Shown here one piece after another: positions 1 to 8,160 of a stretch of DNA of 64,000 nucleotides. Positions within the stretch are counted from its first letter, which is position 1; the number at the start of each line of letters is the position of its first letter. Both the position numbers and the translations under genes were made by a program. The notes beneath the pieces were generated by a model. That model worked only from the letters and a program-made list of their open reading frames with translations, had not been told where the DNA came from and made no database searches. Source of the stretch: Chryseobacterium indologenes (GTDB lineage: Bacteria; Bacteroidota; Bacteroidia; Flavobacteriales; Weeksellaceae); assembly GCA_001013295.1 (NCBI GenBank), contig LAZY01000020.1:1-64000 (forward strand), given 5' to 3'.

Positions 1-95
1 TGTATCTCAACGAGTTTATTTACAAATTAAACAGACGGTATTTTGGAGACAAACTCTTTGACAGACTAGTAATTGCGAATATAACAGGTGCATAA
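1..95 (+). CDS. IS1595-family transposase, 3' end only
   Basis: The frame entering from the left edge (codons from base 3) gives 30 residues before the stop at 93-95. It contains YLNEFIYKLNRR followed by GDKLFDRL. This matches the C-terminal hallmark of IS1595/ISXO2-like transposases, where a (Y/H)LxEFxxRxNRR segment ends the DDE domain. Only the last part of the gene is in the window, so intactness cannot be judged. The stop lies 18 bp from the end of the convergent DUF2931 gene, so the right end of the element must be close to base 100. I see no confident terminal inverted repeat because the left end is outside the window. The call rests on the short motif alone. Confidence 0.6.
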   Translation, partial: YLNEFIYKLNRRYFGDKLFDRLVIANITGA

Positions 96-112
96 ACGGA
101 TAATCAGAAAAA

Positions 113-1234
113 TTAATATGTGAATTTTGTTTTCCCGATAAGAATTTTATTCTTTTTCAACCAGATTTCATCATTTCCGTTGATCAGTTTCACCGCTGCT
201 GCCGTTTTAGGAATGTTTACCTGGACCTGTAAAACAATCTTTGCATCAGGATCGGCTTTTGATATTTCTTTAAATGCAGAAAATATTTCGTCTTCATCAA
301 ATTGAATCTGACAATAATATCTATTCCCATCCAACCATGTTATATTCATTTTACTGGGTACAGAAAGTTGATTAACCGTAGACCATAACAGATTTTTAGG
401 AATAATCTGAGAATAATCTTTCAGTTGGGTTTCTCCGAACAGATTTTCATTTTCTCCGTTAAAATGAAAATAGAAAACCTCTTTCAGCTGCCCTTTATCC
501 GGTGGAATAAATTGTAAATTCCAATTGTATCTCTGTCTGTATGTGTCCCACAATCCATAAGGAATAGGTTTTCCTTCATTGGCCTGTACCACTTCTTTCG
601 GAACAACACCGAATTCATGGATAATTTTGCGCTGATACTCCGGATCAAACATATTTTTTTGAGGACCCGGGCTCAATGCATCGATTTCAGATTTTGGTAT
701 TTCTATTTTTTTACCCTGATACCTTCCTACTTCTACCTGTCTGCCTGCCCCTGAAAGCCAAATGACAACAACGCCACCCGGCGCAAATCCTACAATGATC
801 TGATTATAATTTTCTTTTCTCGGTTTGGGATTATCCTGACTCATTGAAGGAACCAGATACCCTTCCTTGAAGAGTTTTGATATTTTTTCAAAGTCTATAT
901 CGGTATCAATTTCATAAAATATTTTTTCAGCATAAGCCACCCAAATCACATGCAAATGGTTAGGAACCGCTTTTTCTCCATTACTCATTCCTCTGTTGGC
1001 ATCTCCCCATATTCCGCCTGTTGTTCCGCTGAATAAACTTGTAAATTCTCCGTTTTCGGATTCTAATCCTCCACGATATACATCCACAGGGTAGCCTAAA
1101 GGAGCTGAGGTGGCATCCAACCATTCATATCTTGTCATTGCTTTTGTTTTTGTTTTTTGGTGGTCTTTCTTTTCCTGACATGAGACCTGGATAAAGAATA
1201 AGACACTTAGAAAATATTTTATGAATTTGTTCAT
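113..1234 (-). CDS. DUF2931 family lipoprotein next to vgrG
   Basis: The product is a predicted lipoprotein: MNKFIKYFLSVLFFIQVSC is a type II signal peptide with the lipobox Cys in VSCQ. An in-frame ATG at 1285 overlaps the vgrG stop as TAATG and adds 17 residues, but the signal peptide favours the start at 1234. The body has the DUF2931 pattern: an early YEWLDATSAPLGYPV segment, PNHLHVIWVAYAEKIFYEI, and GLWDTYRQRYNWNL towards the C-terminus. The function of the family is unknown. Its position directly after vgrG suggests translational coupling and a role in the T6SS, perhaps as an envelope accessory or immunity-like lipoprotein. That role is inference. The gene lies next to an IS-type transposase fragment, so genes that once followed it may have been displaced. 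Confidence 0.75.
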   Translation of the reverse strand: MNKFIKYFLSVLFFIQVSCQEKKDHQKTKTKAMTRYEWLDATSAPLGYPVDVYRGGLESENGEFTSLFSGTTGGIWGDANRGMSNGEKAVPNHLHVIWVAYAEKIFYEIDTDIDFEKISKLFKEGYLVPSMSQDNPKPRKENYNQIIVGFAPGGVVVIWLSGAGRQVEVGRYQGKKIEIPKSEIDALSPGPQKNMFDPEYQRKIIHEFGVVPKEVVQANEGKPIPYGLWDTYRQRYNWNLQFIPPDKGQLKEVFYFHFNGENENLFGETQLKDYSQIIPKNLLWSTVNQLSVPSKMNITWLDGNRYYCQIQFDEDEIFSAFKEISKADPDAKIVLQVQVNIPKTAAAVKLINGNDEIWLKKNKILIGKTKFTY

Positions 1235-1284
1235 TATAAAATTATTTATGGCAATCCGGGAAAGCTTTATTTCCCTGATGTACA

Positions 1285-3144
1285 TTAGCCTTTGTTTACC
1301 TTGGCATCTATTTTACCTAGCATTTTGGCCACACCGGAGCTCTGTAATAAAATATCACCATTTTTCGCTTTATGAGTCGTTGTGGAGGTAGTCTCTTTCA
1401 GATCTCCCGTTACATTGATTGTTTTATTTTCATTAACGGTCTGTTTATAGTTCTTTGAGGTAAACTGGTGATCATTGGTAATATGAGTCGTATTATCGTT
1501 TCCGACACTGGTTTTCATATTTTTACCTACGTTGATGGTAAGATTTTCCCCGGCATTAAAGGTCATATTTTTAGGAGCAGTCACGATAATATTCCCTTTA
1601 CCATCCATAAAATAGTTGTTCCCGCTCGGATCAATAATATTGACACTGCCTTCTGTATCATTCATCAGAATTCTGATTCCGCTTCTGGTCTGTATAGATT
1701 TCAGGTGATTATCTATTCCGCCCCCAAGCGCAGTTCCGCCATGGAACATTCCCCCCATTACAAAAGGCCGGTCCGGATGGTTATGGACAAAACCTACCAT
1801 TACCTGATCTCCTACTTCCGGAATAGCCACGTATCCTCTGTTTTGGGTGATCTGGTCAGTTCCTCCTGCATCAGGGGACATCATTCTGATAAAATTGGTG
1901 GTATCATGAAGCTGCCAGTCAAATTTCACTGTAATTCTTCCCTGGTTCAAAGGGTCTGTATTGGAAATTACGGTAGCAATCTGCGGTTGTGCAATAGGGA
2001 TTGTAAAGTCAGGGGTCGGAATATATCCCGTGTCTGAAGCAATGGCTTCAAATCTGCCTTTATAACGTCCCAGAGCATCTACTTCATGCGTTACTTCCGT
2101 CATCATCAGTTTGGTAAAATAGGAGGTTTTATTGGTATCTGTTTTGCGCATATTAATATCAGCGACACATCCAGGATATAAGAATGGAATGGTCGTTCCT
2201 CCTGAAACAGTGAAAACCTCTACGGCTTTGCTTCCCGCTGTACTAGTTTGGGAAATCACAACATCCATATCGGTTGCGGCTTTTATTGGAGCTATCTGTA
2301 ATGATGGGGTTTTGAATATTCCGTCATTGTTCTTATAAGCTGTTTTGGCTAGATTTCCTACATGCTTTATAGGCGTTTCTCCTGAAGAAAGTTTAGCATT
2401 TGAGCTGCTGTTGTATCCGTAGAAATGGGGTTTTATGTGTACTGCTTTCAGCTCGACATTCACATCGGAAACGTTACTTCCGTAGATCAGTTCTAATGCT
2501 TTATTCTGTGGCGGCATATTTCCGAAATGCAGTATTTCGCCGTCATAATAAAACTGCTCTCCATAAGCTTCTGCCATTCTGCAGAGATAATTGTAATGAG
2601 TCTCATTATACTGGGCACTGTAAAGGATCTGCGATGACGCTTTAGCATTAACGCTTACATCAAATTTACTGTTCTCTATTCCCTGTTTGATCACATCGGT
2701 GGCAATAATTCCCATATTAACAGGTTTTTCGCCGCCGAAACTCTGGGTATGAGGAGCCGCATCCAGTAAAATTGTTGGGCTGTGCCCTTTTAAAACAATA
2801 TTTCCCAGGCTGTGATTTTCCTGGCTGAACCCTACTTTTGTAATGACCCCAACAAAGGTTCTTTCCGGGCTGCCTTCTACATCTTTATATTTGAATACAA
2901 CTGTTAAACGTTTTCCTAAAAACTGCTGAGCATCTTCAAGGTCATGGTTTTGTACCCCATCTAGGGTGTCATGTGCCAGGGTAAGTTCAAATTCATGATG
3001 CTTTTTTACACTCTGCTGCAAACGGAAGTGTTTGAAGTGCCTGATCATTTTGCCTTCAATCACAATATCCAGTTTCACCACACGGTTGATTCCAGGAATA
3101 TGATTCTCCGAAATCTTTTCGGAATTCGAGCTATTTTTGTTCAT
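1285..3144 (-). CDS. vgrG: Type VI secretion spike protein VgrG (TssI), Bacteroidetes type
   Basis: This is the 619-residue T6SS tip protein that caps the Hcp tube and carries effectors. The N-terminal ~370 residues form the gp27-like ring part, including KLDIVIEGKMIRHFKHFRL. The gp5-like OB fold follows at roughly 390-480, with QGRITVKFDW and GDQVMVGFVHNHPDRPFVMG. The C-terminus is a run of short beta-helix repeats (NAGENLTINVGKNMKTSVGN and similar) that forms the needle. There is no extra C-terminal effector domain, so this is a structural VgrG rather than an evolved one. No PAAR protein is encoded in the window. The gene follows tssD on the same strand after a terminator, and its stop overlaps an ATG of the DUF2931 gene. 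Confidence 0.93.
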   Translation of the reverse strand: MNKNSSNSEKISENHIPGINRVVKLDIVIEGKMIRHFKHFRLQQSVKKHHEFELTLAHDTLDGVQNHDLEDAQQFLGKRLTVVFKYKDVEGSPERTFVGVITKVGFSQENHSLGNIVLKGHSPTILLDAAPHTQSFGGEKPVNMGIIATDVIKQGIENSKFDVSVNAKASSQILYSAQYNETHYNYLCRMAEAYGEQFYYDGEILHFGNMPPQNKALELIYGSNVSDVNVELKAVHIKPHFYGYNSSSNAKLSSGETPIKHVGNLAKTAYKNNDGIFKTPSLQIAPIKAATDMDVVISQTSTAGSKAVEVFTVSGGTTIPFLYPGCVADINMRKTDTNKTSYFTKLMMTEVTHEVDALGRYKGRFEAIASDTGYIPTPDFTIPIAQPQIATVISNTDPLNQGRITVKFDWQLHDTTNFIRMMSPDAGGTDQITQNRGYVAIPEVGDQVMVGFVHNHPDRPFVMGGMFHGGTALGGGIDNHLKSIQTRSGIRILMNDTEGSVNIIDPSGNNYFMDGKGNIIVTAPKNMTFNAGENLTINVGKNMKTSVGNDNTTHITNDHQFTSKNYKQTVNENKTINVTGDLKETTSTTTHKAKNGDILLQSSGVAKMLGKIDAKVNKG

Positions 3145-3334
3145 ATTAGATAGGTGTTTGGCAAGATCTATATTTTTGAAAAAAATTCTAAAAACAGGCG
3201 ATCTTTATATAAAGTTATAAATTTATCACAATATAAAATCGATTTTTAAACGTTTTGTCTTTAAAATTACAATAAATTCAACATAATTTTTTGCAGATTT
3301 ATCTTCTGTATTGAAGAGAATAAGGCAAGACAAA

Positions 3335-3377
3335 AAAACAGAACAGCATCTCCGCTCAGGATGTACCATTCTGTTTT
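3335..3377 (-). terminator. Rho-independent terminator after tssD
   Basis: AAAACAGAA (3335-3343) pairs with TTCTGTTTT (3369-3377), and an inner CATC/GATG pair extends the helix. On the minus strand the hairpin is followed by seven T. It lies between tssD and vgrG, so the abundant tube protein is probably made from its own short transcript. Confidence 0.7.
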
Positions 3378-3408
3378 ATGTGTATCTGATTAATAAGAAT
3401 TCGTTTTC

Positions 3409-3813
3409 TTATGAAGGCCAGGCTCCAAAATAAGCAGAATTTCCTAGATCAATTTCTTCTGCACTTACCACAAAGCTGATGTACATACTGTTTTCATCCA
3501 CTGCATCAAAGTCTACTTCGTGCTGAATGACGTAACCGTTTTTCCACTTTAATGTTGTCAGTGTTCCTTCTTCGTGAGATTTGTTGAAAACCACTTCACC
3601 AACTGTCGGCTTATATTTTCCGTTCAGTAAGCTTTCAAGGATGTCTGATTTATCAGTAGCTTCTACTGTAATCTTGATTAATGCATTGGAAGGGTCTGAT
3701 GCTACACGTCCGGAAACATCCGTAGCTCTGGACACGCTGTAGTTCAGCTTTAATAATTTCTGTCCTTCGCCGTTGTTGAATTTTAAAATTCCTCTTGAAT
3801 TTCTCTCTGCCAT
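3409..3813 (-). CDS. tssD: Type VI secretion tube protein TssD (Hcp), Bacteroidetes type
   Basis: This 134-residue protein matches the Bacteroidetes TssD/Hcp family in length and layout. The start MAERNSRGILKF is followed by NYSVSRATDVSGRVASDP, a central TLKWKNGYVIQHEVDFD and a C-terminal FVVSAEEIDLGNSAYFGAWP. Hexameric rings of this protein stack to form the inner tube that is fired out of the cell. It lacks a signal peptide, as expected for T6SS export. An exact TAAATTTG -7 element lies 53-60 bp upstream and a terminator follows, so it can be transcribed alone. vgrG is next downstream, while the sheath genes tssB and tssC are 30 kb away at 33983-35812. Confidence 0.93.
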   Translation of the reverse strand: MAERNSRGILKFNNGEGQKLLKLNYSVSRATDVSGRVASDPSNALIKITVEATDKSDILESLLNGKYKPTVGEVVFNKSHEEGTLTTLKWKNGYVIQHEVDFDAVDENSMYISFVVSAEEIDLGNSAYFGAWPS

Positions 3814-3865
3814 GATCGTAAATTTTAATCGTTAATATTTTGTGATTTGATGTTGGTTATATCAC

Positions 3866-3873
3866 CAAATTTA
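3866..3873 (-). promoter_or_regulatory. Putative tssD promoter (-7 element)
   Basis: On the minus strand this reads TAAATTTG, an exact match to the Bacteroidetes TAnnTTTG -7 box. It predicts a transcription start near 3859 and a leader of about 46 nt. A convincing -33 TTG at standard spacing is not obvious. Confidence 0.5.
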
Positions 3874-3880
3874 GATGTAT

Positions 3881-4202
3881 TTATCTTATGGGAGGTATAT
3901 TTTCAGGTAAATCTGAAAAAGTGTAGTATTTCTACGACTAACAAATGTTAGGATATTTATCAACTGTAAATCATTAAGTTACCATCAAATCAGGGAAAAT
4001 CATTATTTCTTTACAGATTTCATCTGTCTTTTGAAAGCACATCTCCTCAACTCATGATCAGTATTTTCATGAGCCCAGGAAAATTTGTGTGTATGCGAAA
4101 AAGTAAAAGCGTTTTTAGAAGATCATTACGAATGCTTACATAAGCTCGGCAAGTATGGTTCTGAAGTCTTGTGAAAAATTTAAATTTAAGCTTATTTATA
4201 TT
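3881..4202. other. Intergenic region with a possible decayed coding remnant
   Basis: There is no intact gene here. On the plus strand, after an in-frame stop at 4070-4072, the frame at 4073-4171 reads through 33 sense codons. These include KVKAFLEDHYECLHKLGKY before a stop. The stretch has protein-like composition but no start codon and no recognisable family. It may be the tail of a degraded gene. Confidence 0.2.
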
Positions 4203-4898
4203 TTATCCTGCACTTACGCCAAAAAAATACCCGACCAATGCAGTCACTCCCATTGCCACAGTTCCCCAGAAGCATATTCTCAGCATCGCAATTCCAATAT
4301 GAGAGCCTCCGGTTCTGGCAGAAACCGCTCCCAAAAGCATCAGGAATATTATTGAAAATCCATATTGAAAGTATACCATTTGACTGATCGGAGCAAGAAG
4401 TGATACAGTAAATGGTAATAAAGCCCCTACTGTAAACGAACCAAATGAAGCAATAGCCGCCTGCAAAGGTTTGGCCTGAGTGATTTCATTAATTCCCAGT
4501 TCATCACGGGCATGGGCTTCCAGAGCGTTGTGTTCTGTAAGTTCAGTGGCTACCTGCAGAGCTGTTTCTTTGCTTACTCCCCGGCTTTCATAAATTTTAG
4601 CCAGTTCTCTAAGCTCTATTTCAGGCATTGTTTCGAGTTCTCTTTTTTCACGTATTAAATCGGTTTTTTCTGTATCTTCCTGCGAACTTACGGATACATA
4701 TTCTCCTGCGGCCATCGACATGGCACCCGCAATCATTCCTGCCAGTGCAGCAAGGATAATGATATGACGTTCCGGTTCTGCAGCAGCCACTCCAATTACG
4801 ATACTTGTAGTAGACAATAATCCGTCATTAGCACCCAGTACTGCCGCCCGAAGCCAGCCTACCCGGTTTACATAATGTTTTTCCAACTGATGATGCAT
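4203..4898 (-). CDS. VIT1/CCC1 family Fe2+/Mn2+ transporter
   Basis: The 231-residue protein has the VIT/CCC1 architecture of five hydrophobic segments. TM1 and TM2 carry RAAVLGANDGLLSTTSIVIG and GMIAGAMSMAAGEYVSVSSQ, two family signatures that include metal-pathway Asp, Met and Glu residues. A hydrophilic helical domain follows at roughly 75-140, rich in Glu (EDTEKTDLIREKRELE, ELRELAKIYESRG), which binds metal in this family. Three more membrane segments end the protein. Members move ferrous iron or manganese out of the cytosol, usually for detoxification. The gene stands alone, 113 bp downstream of the fructokinase gene, and probably does not belong to the polyol operon. The metal specificity cannot be read from the sequence. 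Confidence 0.88.
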   Translation of the reverse strand: MHHQLEKHYVNRVGWLRAAVLGANDGLLSTTSIVIGVAAAEPERHIIILAALAGMIAGAMSMAAGEYVSVSSQEDTEKTDLIREKRELETMPEIELRELAKIYESRGVSKETALQVATELTEHNALEAHARDELGINEITQAKPLQAAIASFGSFTVGALLPFTVSLLAPISQMVYFQYGFSIIFLMLLGAVSARTGGSHIGIAMLRICFWGTVAMGVTALVGYFFGVSAG

Positions 4899-5011
4899 AA
4901 GAAAATAATTCTGTGATGATAGATGATATAAGTCTATACCCCAAACTCAGGTTAAAGTTACCAAATGTTTCATCAAGAATCATTTTAAATTATGAAGCAT
5001 CTTTTGCTGTT

Positions 5012-5932
5012 TCAGCTTAAAACATGAACAGGATGTTGATTTTTAAACCTGATAAAATCTTCGAGGGAATATTCCGGACAAGCCCCTTCCTGAGAGGTGA
5101 TAAATGCCCCTAATGACACGGCCTGAACCATCGTTTCATGAACAGAGCTTTCTTTTTCTAATTTTTTGGAAAGAAATCCCGCAAGAAATGAATCTCCACT
5201 GCCTACGGTATCTTTTATGGTAACCGGTATGGTAGGATACAGATAAAAATGGTACCGATCAGCATAGAGTGCCCCCTTACTTCCTTTGGAAATAATAATT
5301 TCTTTGAGATCAAACTGATCCTGAAGGTATTTGATCCCATCTTCTTCAGTGGTATACTCTTTTCCTAAAAAATCCAGCATCATCCGCATTTCTGCTTTGT
5401 TGAATTTGGCCAGATGAGTTTTATGGAGTAAGTCCTTAATCATTCCCACTTCGTAATAAGGCTCTCTGAGATTGATGTCAAAAACATTATAATGACTTTC
5501 TTCAAGCAGCTGGAATAATGTATTTCTGGATTTCTCGTTCCTTGCTGCGAGTGTTCCAAATACCAAAGCATCTGCCGAATGGAGAATTTCCCGATTTTCC
5601 TTCGTTGCCTCAATAAAATCCCAGGCCACTCCTTCTACAATATCATAATGCGCTTCATTATTTTCATCTACGGTAGCGATTACTGTACTTGTAGGATATT
5701 GGGTATTGATCTGAACATGGTCTGAAGGAATATTCCAGCGTTTCATTTTATGCAGCAAATCACGTCCGAGCTGGTCATCTCCTACGCTGCTTATCATATT
5801 GACATCCAAACCCATTCTGGAAAGGTGATAAGCTACATTAAAAGGAGCTCCGCCTACTCTTTTCTGTTCTCCCGGAAAAATATCCCAGAGTACTTCTCCA
5901 AAACAGACTGCTTTATTTTTTTGATCTTCCAT
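5012..5932 (-). CDS. PfkB-family carbohydrate kinase, probable fructokinase
   Basis: The 306-residue ribokinase-fold sugar kinase has signature 1 near residues 27-42 (VGGAPFNVAYHLSRMG). Signature 2 near 244-257 is DTVGSGDSFLAGFL, whose Asp in GSGD is the catalytic base. FGEVLWDIFPGE at the start is typical of bacterial fructokinases. The gene is the last of four on one strand, after mannitol dehydrogenase, an MFS transporter and an outer-membrane protein. That order suggests it phosphorylates the fructose made from mannitol so it can enter glycolysis. Fructose specificity is inferred from this context and overall similarity. The gap to the preceding gene is 61 bp. Confidence 0.85.
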   Translation of the reverse strand: MEDQKNKAVCFGEVLWDIFPGEQKRVGGAPFNVAYHLSRMGLDVNMISSVGDDQLGRDLLHKMKRWNIPSDHVQINTQYPTSTVIATVDENNEAHYDIVEGVAWDFIEATKENREILHSADALVFGTLAARNEKSRNTLFQLLEESHYNVFDINLREPYYEVGMIKDLLHKTHLAKFNKAEMRMMLDFLGKEYTTEEDGIKYLQDQFDLKEIIISKGSKGALYADRYHFYLYPTIPVTIKDTVGSGDSFLAGFLSKKLEKESSVHETMVQAVSLGAFITSQEGACPEYSLEDFIRFKNQHPVHVLS

Positions 5933-5993
5933 TATATAAAAGTAATTAAATGTGTTGAGTATATAAAAGGTTTAATGTTTTGATTTTTTAAAT

Positions 5994-6719
5994 TCAGAAT
6001 GAATAGGCCTGTACGGAAAACTGAAGAAATGCATTGTTGTTGACAGGATTCCACATGCCCCATATTCCGACAGGAATTTTATATCCCTGAATGGTAAAGC
6101 TTTTTGAAAGAATAAGACTGATCTCATTGAACCCGGATTCTTTAGCAAAAAAATTATTCTTTTCTCCGGTGTTGTTTAATGCAAATCCGTATCCTATTCT
6201 TCCACGCACTTCAAGGTCATCTTTTTTATAAACGGGATATTCTCCGGAAACAAATGAGGAATATTTATTCTCCGTATTTTCACTATTACGGTCTCTCCCG
6301 AAAACTACCGTATTCCAGCTGAGTACTAAAGGAAACCTGTCACTTATGGTATAGTAAGATCTCATATCCCAAAAACGCCCTGTTTGTTTCGCTGAATAAT
6401 TAAAAAATTCCTTGTTGTTATAAGTGGCTCCCGGAGAAAAGTTATAAATATCCCATAATTCTAAAGTAAGGTGTTTGTTTTTGTATCCTATATAGTTATT
6501 GAATTCTTTATAAGAGCCATCCACATTACCCCCGGCCCAGAATCCTGCATAAAAATTTTTGTAATCCAAATGCACATCTCCGGTATAAATAAGTCCTGCT
6601 GAGACTTCAATTCCCCGCCATAAATGGCTGTTTCTAAGCTGTAACGCCGAATGTATTTCCTGTGCTCCTATAAAAGACGCAATGGTACAGAAAACAAGTG
6701 ATAAATAGATTTTTGACAT
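5994..6719 (-). CDS. Predicted outer-membrane beta-barrel protein of the polyol operon
   Basis: This 241-residue protein has a cleavable signal peptide (MSKIYLSLVFCTIASFIGAQ). The rest consists of alternating polar and hydrophobic stretches rich in Tyr, Trp and Phe, and it ends in a terminal Phe (QFSVQAYSF). That combination is typical of small beta-barrels inserted by the BAM machinery. I do not recognise a named family. Its place between the MFS sugar transporter gene and the fructokinase gene suggests an outer-membrane pore for the same polyol or sugar. Gaps of 88 bp upstream and 61 bp downstream are compatible with one transcript. Confidence 0.6.
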   Translation of the reverse strand: MSKIYLSLVFCTIASFIGAQEIHSALQLRNSHLWRGIEVSAGLIYTGDVHLDYKNFYAGFWAGGNVDGSYKEFNNYIGYKNKHLTLELWDIYNFSPGATYNNKEFFNYSAKQTGRFWDMRSYYTISDRFPLVLSWNTVVFGRDRNSENTENKYSSFVSGEYPVYKKDDLEVRGRIGYGFALNNTGEKNNFFAKESGFNEISLILSKSFTIQGYKIPVGIWGMWNPVNNNAFLQFSVQAYSF

Positions 6720-6807
6720 AGTAAAAGTGTTTTTAATAAAGACCGTAATTATCCTGTATCCGGTAATTGAATACAGGATAATACACGGGTTGTGAAAAAA
6801 TATATGA

Positions 6808-8154
6808 TTAGTGAATAAGGTCTTTTTCTCTTATACGCGACCCAAAAAGGGCATAAGCCAGCATCAGCAATTCACAGATTACAGTAAGCCACCAGGTCCA
6901 TCTCCATGATCCTAAAATATCCGCCATACCACCCTGGATAAGGGTAAATACAGCTCCTCCAAATACTGCTGAAATAAAAATCCCCGATGCTTTTGAGGTA
7001 TATTTATTGAGTCCTTTTATGGAAAGGGTGTAGATACAGCTCCACATTGATGAATGCAGAAGCCCGATGGCCACCAGAAACCATAAATTTTGCGTAATCA
7101 TAGAGGTTAAAGCAAGAATGGTCGCAAGAACAGTAGTGGTAATCAGTTGCGTTCTTGCAGAAATGTTGCTTAAAAAGCTTGATATGGCTCTTCCTACAAG
7201 AAATCCGCCCCAATATAATGTGGATAGTAACGCATGGATCCCCAGATCCATCCCTCCGATAATAATATCTGTTTTTCCGAAGAACGTGATCGGATGACCG
7301 GAATCCATCAGCTCAAAGGCATATAAATTGATATTGGCACCAATAGCGACTTCTGTTCCAACATAAAAAAAGATGGCTAAAACACCCAATACAAAGTGTC
7401 TGAACGACCAGATACTTCGGTCCAGTTTTTCTTCTCCCACTACTCTTGTATGAGCCAGATCGGGAAGATGGAGCCTTTTGGTAATGATCATTACCGTTAA
7501 TATACAGATGATGAGTACTGAAAGCGGAAGCAAAAGCTGTCTGATCTCAATATTTTCAATAGAAATCCCGCTGAACATCACTACCGTCACAAAAAACGGT
7601 GCTGAGGTAGTTCCTATAGAATTAATCGCTGTCAGAATATTAAGACGCTGTACGGGCTGTGTTCCTTTCAGTTCATATGAGGCAGCGTAAGGATTTACAA
7701 CCACCTGGATAATAGCTGCTGAAGTCCCCATCAGATAAGATCCAATGACAAAAACAATAAATCCAAAAGGAATAACAGCATCTTTTATACTAAATTTTAA
7801 CTCAGGATATTGATCTCCAAACCATGATGAACACAAATACATAAAAAGCCCTGAGATCATAAATAAAAGCCCGCGCAGAATGGTGTTTTTATATCCAAAA
7901 GCATTTACCCATTTGCTTCCCAGCGTTCCGTTCAGAAGGTATCCTAAAAAGAAGAAAAAGGAGATCAGGGTAGTAAATGTATTTTTCAGGCTGCCGGCAT
8001 GGCTCAGAAAAGTGAATTTCAGAGGGGCCTGTAACTGTTCATTCACCGTGGTCAGAAAACCTACGATAAAATAAATAAATGTAATGATCGCAAACGGCAA
8101 TATAGCATTGTTTGTCTTATTGTCTGAGGACGTTATCCCTGGATTTATTTGCAT
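6808..8154 (-). CDS. Sugar/polyol MFS transporter, FucP family
   Basis: This 448-residue polytopic protein is of the L-fucose/glucose permease-like (FucP) branch of the major facilitator superfamily. About twelve hydrophobic segments are visible. TM1 (LPFAIITFIYFIVGFLTTVN) is followed by a hydrophilic LQAPLKFTF segment, and a central loop (LHLPDLAHTRVVGEEKLD) separates the two six-helix halves. FucP-type proteins are proton symporters for sugars. The gene starts 6 bp downstream of the mannitol dehydrogenase gene, so the two are almost certainly cotranscribed. The likely substrate is therefore a hexitol such as mannitol, taken up across the inner membrane. The exact substrate is inference. Confidence 0.87.
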   Translation of the reverse strand: MQINPGITSSDNKTNNAILPFAIITFIYFIVGFLTTVNEQLQAPLKFTFLSHAGSLKNTFTTLISFFFFLGYLLNGTLGSKWVNAFGYKNTILRGLLFMISGLFMYLCSSWFGDQYPELKFSIKDAVIPFGFIVFVIGSYLMGTSAAIIQVVVNPYAASYELKGTQPVQRLNILTAINSIGTTSAPFFVTVVMFSGISIENIEIRQLLLPLSVLIICILTVMIITKRLHLPDLAHTRVVGEEKLDRSIWSFRHFVLGVLAIFFYVGTEVAIGANINLYAFELMDSGHPITFFGKTDIIIGGMDLGIHALLSTLYWGGFLVGRAISSFLSNISARTQLITTTVLATILALTSMITQNLWFLVAIGLLHSSMWSCIYTLSIKGLNKYTSKASGIFISAVFGGAVFTLIQGGMADILGSWRWTWWLTVICELLMLAYALFGSRIREKDLIH

Positions 8155-8160
8155 GGCTTG

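Noticed and set aside
1468..2037. Long plus-strand frame opposite vgrG
   Set aside because: It is antisense to a well-supported VgrG, has no family features and runs on the complementary codon positions.
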